A DNA stretch of 33,440 nt from SVTX01 sp045588675 (GTDB lineage: Bacteria > Bacillota > Clostridia > Oscillospirales > CAG-272). A program made the position numbers and the translations under genes. The notes below the pieces were generated by a model that was not told the DNA's origin, did no database searches, and saw only the letters and a program-made list of their open reading frames with translations. Below, piece by piece: positions 31,658-33,440 of this stretch (the first letter of the stretch is position 1; the number at the start of each line of letters is the position of its first letter). The stretch lies in the NCBI GenBank assembly GCA_045588675.1, contig JAZNER010000048.1, forward strand, positions 1 to 33,440, read 5' to 3'.

Positions 31658-32005
31658 ATGTCTTTTAAAAGAACAGACAGAATAAACGAAGAAGTAAGAA
31701 AAGAACTAAGCAGTATTATACGCGACCTTAAGGACCCGAGAATTCCCATGATGACAAGCGTGGTAAACGTAAATGTAACAAATGACCTTCGCTATGCAAA
31801 GGCATATATCAGCGTTATGGGAACAGACGAAGAAAAGAAAGACTGCATTAAGGGACTTAAAGCGGCGGCAGGCTTTATCCCCCGTGAGGTTGGAAACAGA
31901 ATTAATTTAAGATGCGTACCCGAATTCTCCTTTGAGCTTGACACCACTATTGAATACGGTGCTCATATCAACAAGCTTTTAAACGATATCAGCAAAGACA
32001 ACTGA
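31658..32005 (+). CDS. rbfA: 30S ribosome-binding factor RbfA
   Basis: A 115-residue KH-fold factor for 16S rRNA maturation and 30S assembly. RTDRINEEVRKELSSIIRDL and the following KDPRIPMMTSV are the family signature, and RIHLR-type C-terminal sequence appears as INLRCVPEFSFELD. GAAGGG lies 8 nt or so before ATG 31658. It is separated from infB by a 317-nt structured spacer and from nrnA by 14 nt. Confidence 0.96.
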   Translation: MSFKRTDRINEEVRKELSSIIRDLKDPRIPMMTSVVNVNVTNDLRYAKAYISVMGTDEEKKDCIKGLKAAAGFIPREVGNRINLRCVPEFSFELDTTIEYGAHINKLLNDISKDN

Positions 32006-32019
32006 AAGGAGCAAGGGCT

Positions 32020-32970
32020 ATGAAGAAAGTAATAGAGCATCTTAAAAAAAGCTCCTCTGTTGCGATTTTTGTTCATACAAACCCCGACTGGGATTGTATG
32101 GGAAGTGCAATGGCACTCCGCTCGGCACTGCGTTCATACGGAATAAAGACAGATGTATTTACGGAGGTGCCTTTGTCAAGGCATCTTAGCATCTTTGAAA
32201 CGGATGTTATAGTATTTTCGGAGGACGCATCTGCCCCCGATTATGAGTGCTATTGTGCAGTAGATGTGGGTAGCTGTGACAGAATCGGCAAATGGGGAAA
32301 ATTCTTTGAAAACAAGGAAAACACAGTTTGCATAGACCATCACCATCAGACTGATTCTTTTGCAAAAATAAGCCATGTAGAGCCTTCGAGAAGTGCTACG
32401 GGTGAGCTTATATATGAGCTTCTTGTATTGGGCGGTTTTGAAATCACAAAAGAAATTGCCGAATATCTTTACTGTGCAATTTCCTCTGATACAGGGTCGT
32501 TTCAGTATGCGTCGGTCAACCGCCGCACATATGAAATAGTAATTGCACTGACAGATACAGGCATTAATACTACGCACCTTTGCAGTATGCTTTATGAAAG
32601 AAACACGCTGACTCAACTAAAGCTCAAGGCGGAGGCAATAGAGTCTATCAATCTTTACTGTGACGGCAAAATTGCCACTGCAAGAATCACCAATGAAACA
32701 ATGGAAAAGTACGGTGCGGAAAAATCCGATACCGACGCTCTCGCCCAGCTTCCGAGAAGTATTGACGGCGTTATGATAAGTGCATTTTTAAAGCAGCAGC
32801 CCGACGGTGATATAAGAGTAAGTCTGCGTAGCTTGGGTGATTATAACATCGAGCCAGTTGCAAGAATGTTTGGTGGAGGCGGTCACAAAAAGGCGGCAGG
32901 CTGCACTTTTAAGGATGTTTCAATAGCTGAAGCTGAAAAAGCTCTCGTTGAAGAACTGGAGAAATTATGA
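32020..32970 (+). CDS. nrnA: NrnA-type DHH phosphoesterase (nanoRNase/pAp phosphatase)
   Basis: A 316-residue DHH-DHHA1 enzyme that degrades short RNAs to mononucleotides and dephosphorylates pAp. Motifs are FVHTNPDWDCMGSA (D23 and D25), VDVGSCDR, IDHHHQTD (D106-H107-H108), and the C-terminal FGGGGHKKAAGC. Length fits NrnA. AAGGAG precedes ATG 32020. Its stop overlaps the truB start as ATGA, so translation is coupled. Confidence 0.93.
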   Translation: MKKVIEHLKKSSSVAIFVHTNPDWDCMGSAMALRSALRSYGIKTDVFTEVPLSRHLSIFETDVIVFSEDASAPDYECYCAVDVGSCDRIGKWGKFFENKENTVCIDHHHQTDSFAKISHVEPSRSATGELIYELLVLGGFEITKEIAEYLYCAISSDTGSFQYASVNRRTYEIVIALTDTGINTTHLCSMLYERNTLTQLKLKAEAIESINLYCDGKIATARITNETMEKYGAEKSDTDALAQLPRSIDGVMISAFLKQQPDGDIRVSLRSLGDYNIEPVARMFGGGGHKKAAGCTFKDVSIAEAEKALVEELEKL

Positions 32971-33440
32971 AAGAACATTGCGGAATTATCATTTTAAATA
33001 AACCTGTAGGCGTTTCCTCCCACAGGTGCGTGGGCATGGTAAGAAAAGCCCTTAATATGAAAAAAGTAGGTCATACGGGAACTCTTGACCCCGAGGCATG
33101 CGGCGTTCTGCCCATTCTTGCTGGCCCTGCCACACGTGCGTCGGACTTTCTTACTATGGAGGATAAGCGTTACCGTGCCACAATTCTTCTGGGCACTAAA
33201 ACCGATACGCTCGACATGGCGGGAGAGGTTATAGAGCAAAATCCCGTCAATGTTACCGAGGAGGAAATCCGTGCCACGATAGAGAGCTTCGTGGGAAATA
33301 TACAGCAAATTCCTCCCATGTACAGTGCCATTCAGGTAAACGGACAGAGGCTTTACAACCTGGCAAGACAAGGGATTGAAGTAGAACGTAAGGCACGTGA
33401 CATAACAATTTTTTCAATTGATATTGAGAAAATCCATCTT
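32967..33440 (+). CDS. truB: tRNA pseudouridine-55 synthase TruB (5' part)
   Basis: The first 158 residues of TruB, which makes pseudouridine 55 in the T loop of tRNAs; the window ends inside the gene. Visible motifs are GIIILNKPVGVSSH, VGHTGTLDPEACGVLP with the catalytic D41, YRATILLGTKTDTLD, and QIPPMYSAIQVNGQRLYNLA. The start ATG overlaps the nrnA stop by ATGA. The truncation is due to the window edge. Confidence 0.96.
   Translation, partial: MKEHCGIIILNKPVGVSSHRCVGMVRKALNMKKVGHTGTLDPEACGVLPILAGPATRASDFLTMEDKRYRATILLGTKTDTLDMAGEVIEQNPVNVTEEEIRATIESFVGNIQQIPPMYSAIQVNGQRLYNLARQGIEVERKARDITIFSIDIEKIHL

Overview
The window looks like the chromosome of a low-to-mid GC Gram-positive anaerobe of the class Clostridia, probably a gut-type Oscillospirales or related lineage. 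This rests on established gene order rather than a database match: gdpP-rplI-dnaB, tilS-hpt-ftsH and rimP-nusA-rnpM-ylxQ-infB-rbfA-nrnA-truB are classic Firmicute clusters, and GGAGG-type Shine-Dalgarno (SD) sites with TTGACA-17-TATAAT promoters occur throughout.

Layout. 1-783: the tail of an rRNA operon, with the 23S 3' end, two tandem 5S genes, tRNA-Asn(GTT) and tRNA-Lys(CTT), followed by a decayed tRNA-Lys-like remnant that carries a palindrome. 1044-1829: nagB with its own promoter. 2208-6421: an AT-rich phosphocholine-type island (licD, a licC-licA fusion, a 37-residue membrane protein and an SSF symporter), bracketed by imperfect inverted repeats of about 36 bp. 6709-9771 (minus): a large GH106-like glycoside hydrolase. 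9947-10160 (plus): a strongly promoted, terminated non-coding RNA with a predicted loop-loop contact. 10244-11614 (minus): a stand-alone TrpB2 with a structured leader. 11924-14868 (minus): an OGG1-like glycosylase, an unknown protein and a MATE transporter. 15021-17128 (plus): a cysteine-rich DUF6062-like protein, MnmM and a lipoprotein carboxypeptidase of family M15. 17214-25714 (minus): gdpP, rplI, dnaB, tilS, hpt and ftsH. 26097-33440 (plus): the rimP-nusA-infB-truB translation and transcription operon; truB is cut by the window edge.

How the genes work together. The lic island should import a small amine such as choline, phosphorylate it, activate it with CTP and attach it to a surface glycan. 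The two housekeeping clusters cover c-di-AMP turnover, replication, tRNA modification, purine salvage, membrane proteolysis, translation initiation, ribosome maturation and nanoRNA turnover.

Unexplained structure. The best candidates for something undescribed are non-coding: the RNA at 9947-10160, in which a 7-nt hairpin loop is perfectly complementary to the loop of its own terminator; a 114-nt three-hairpin repeat placed directly before start codons, including that of dnaB, where its edge forms the SD; and a multi-helix infB-rbfA spacer with mutually exclusive pairings that resembles an attenuator. RNA family names for these could not be tested here.
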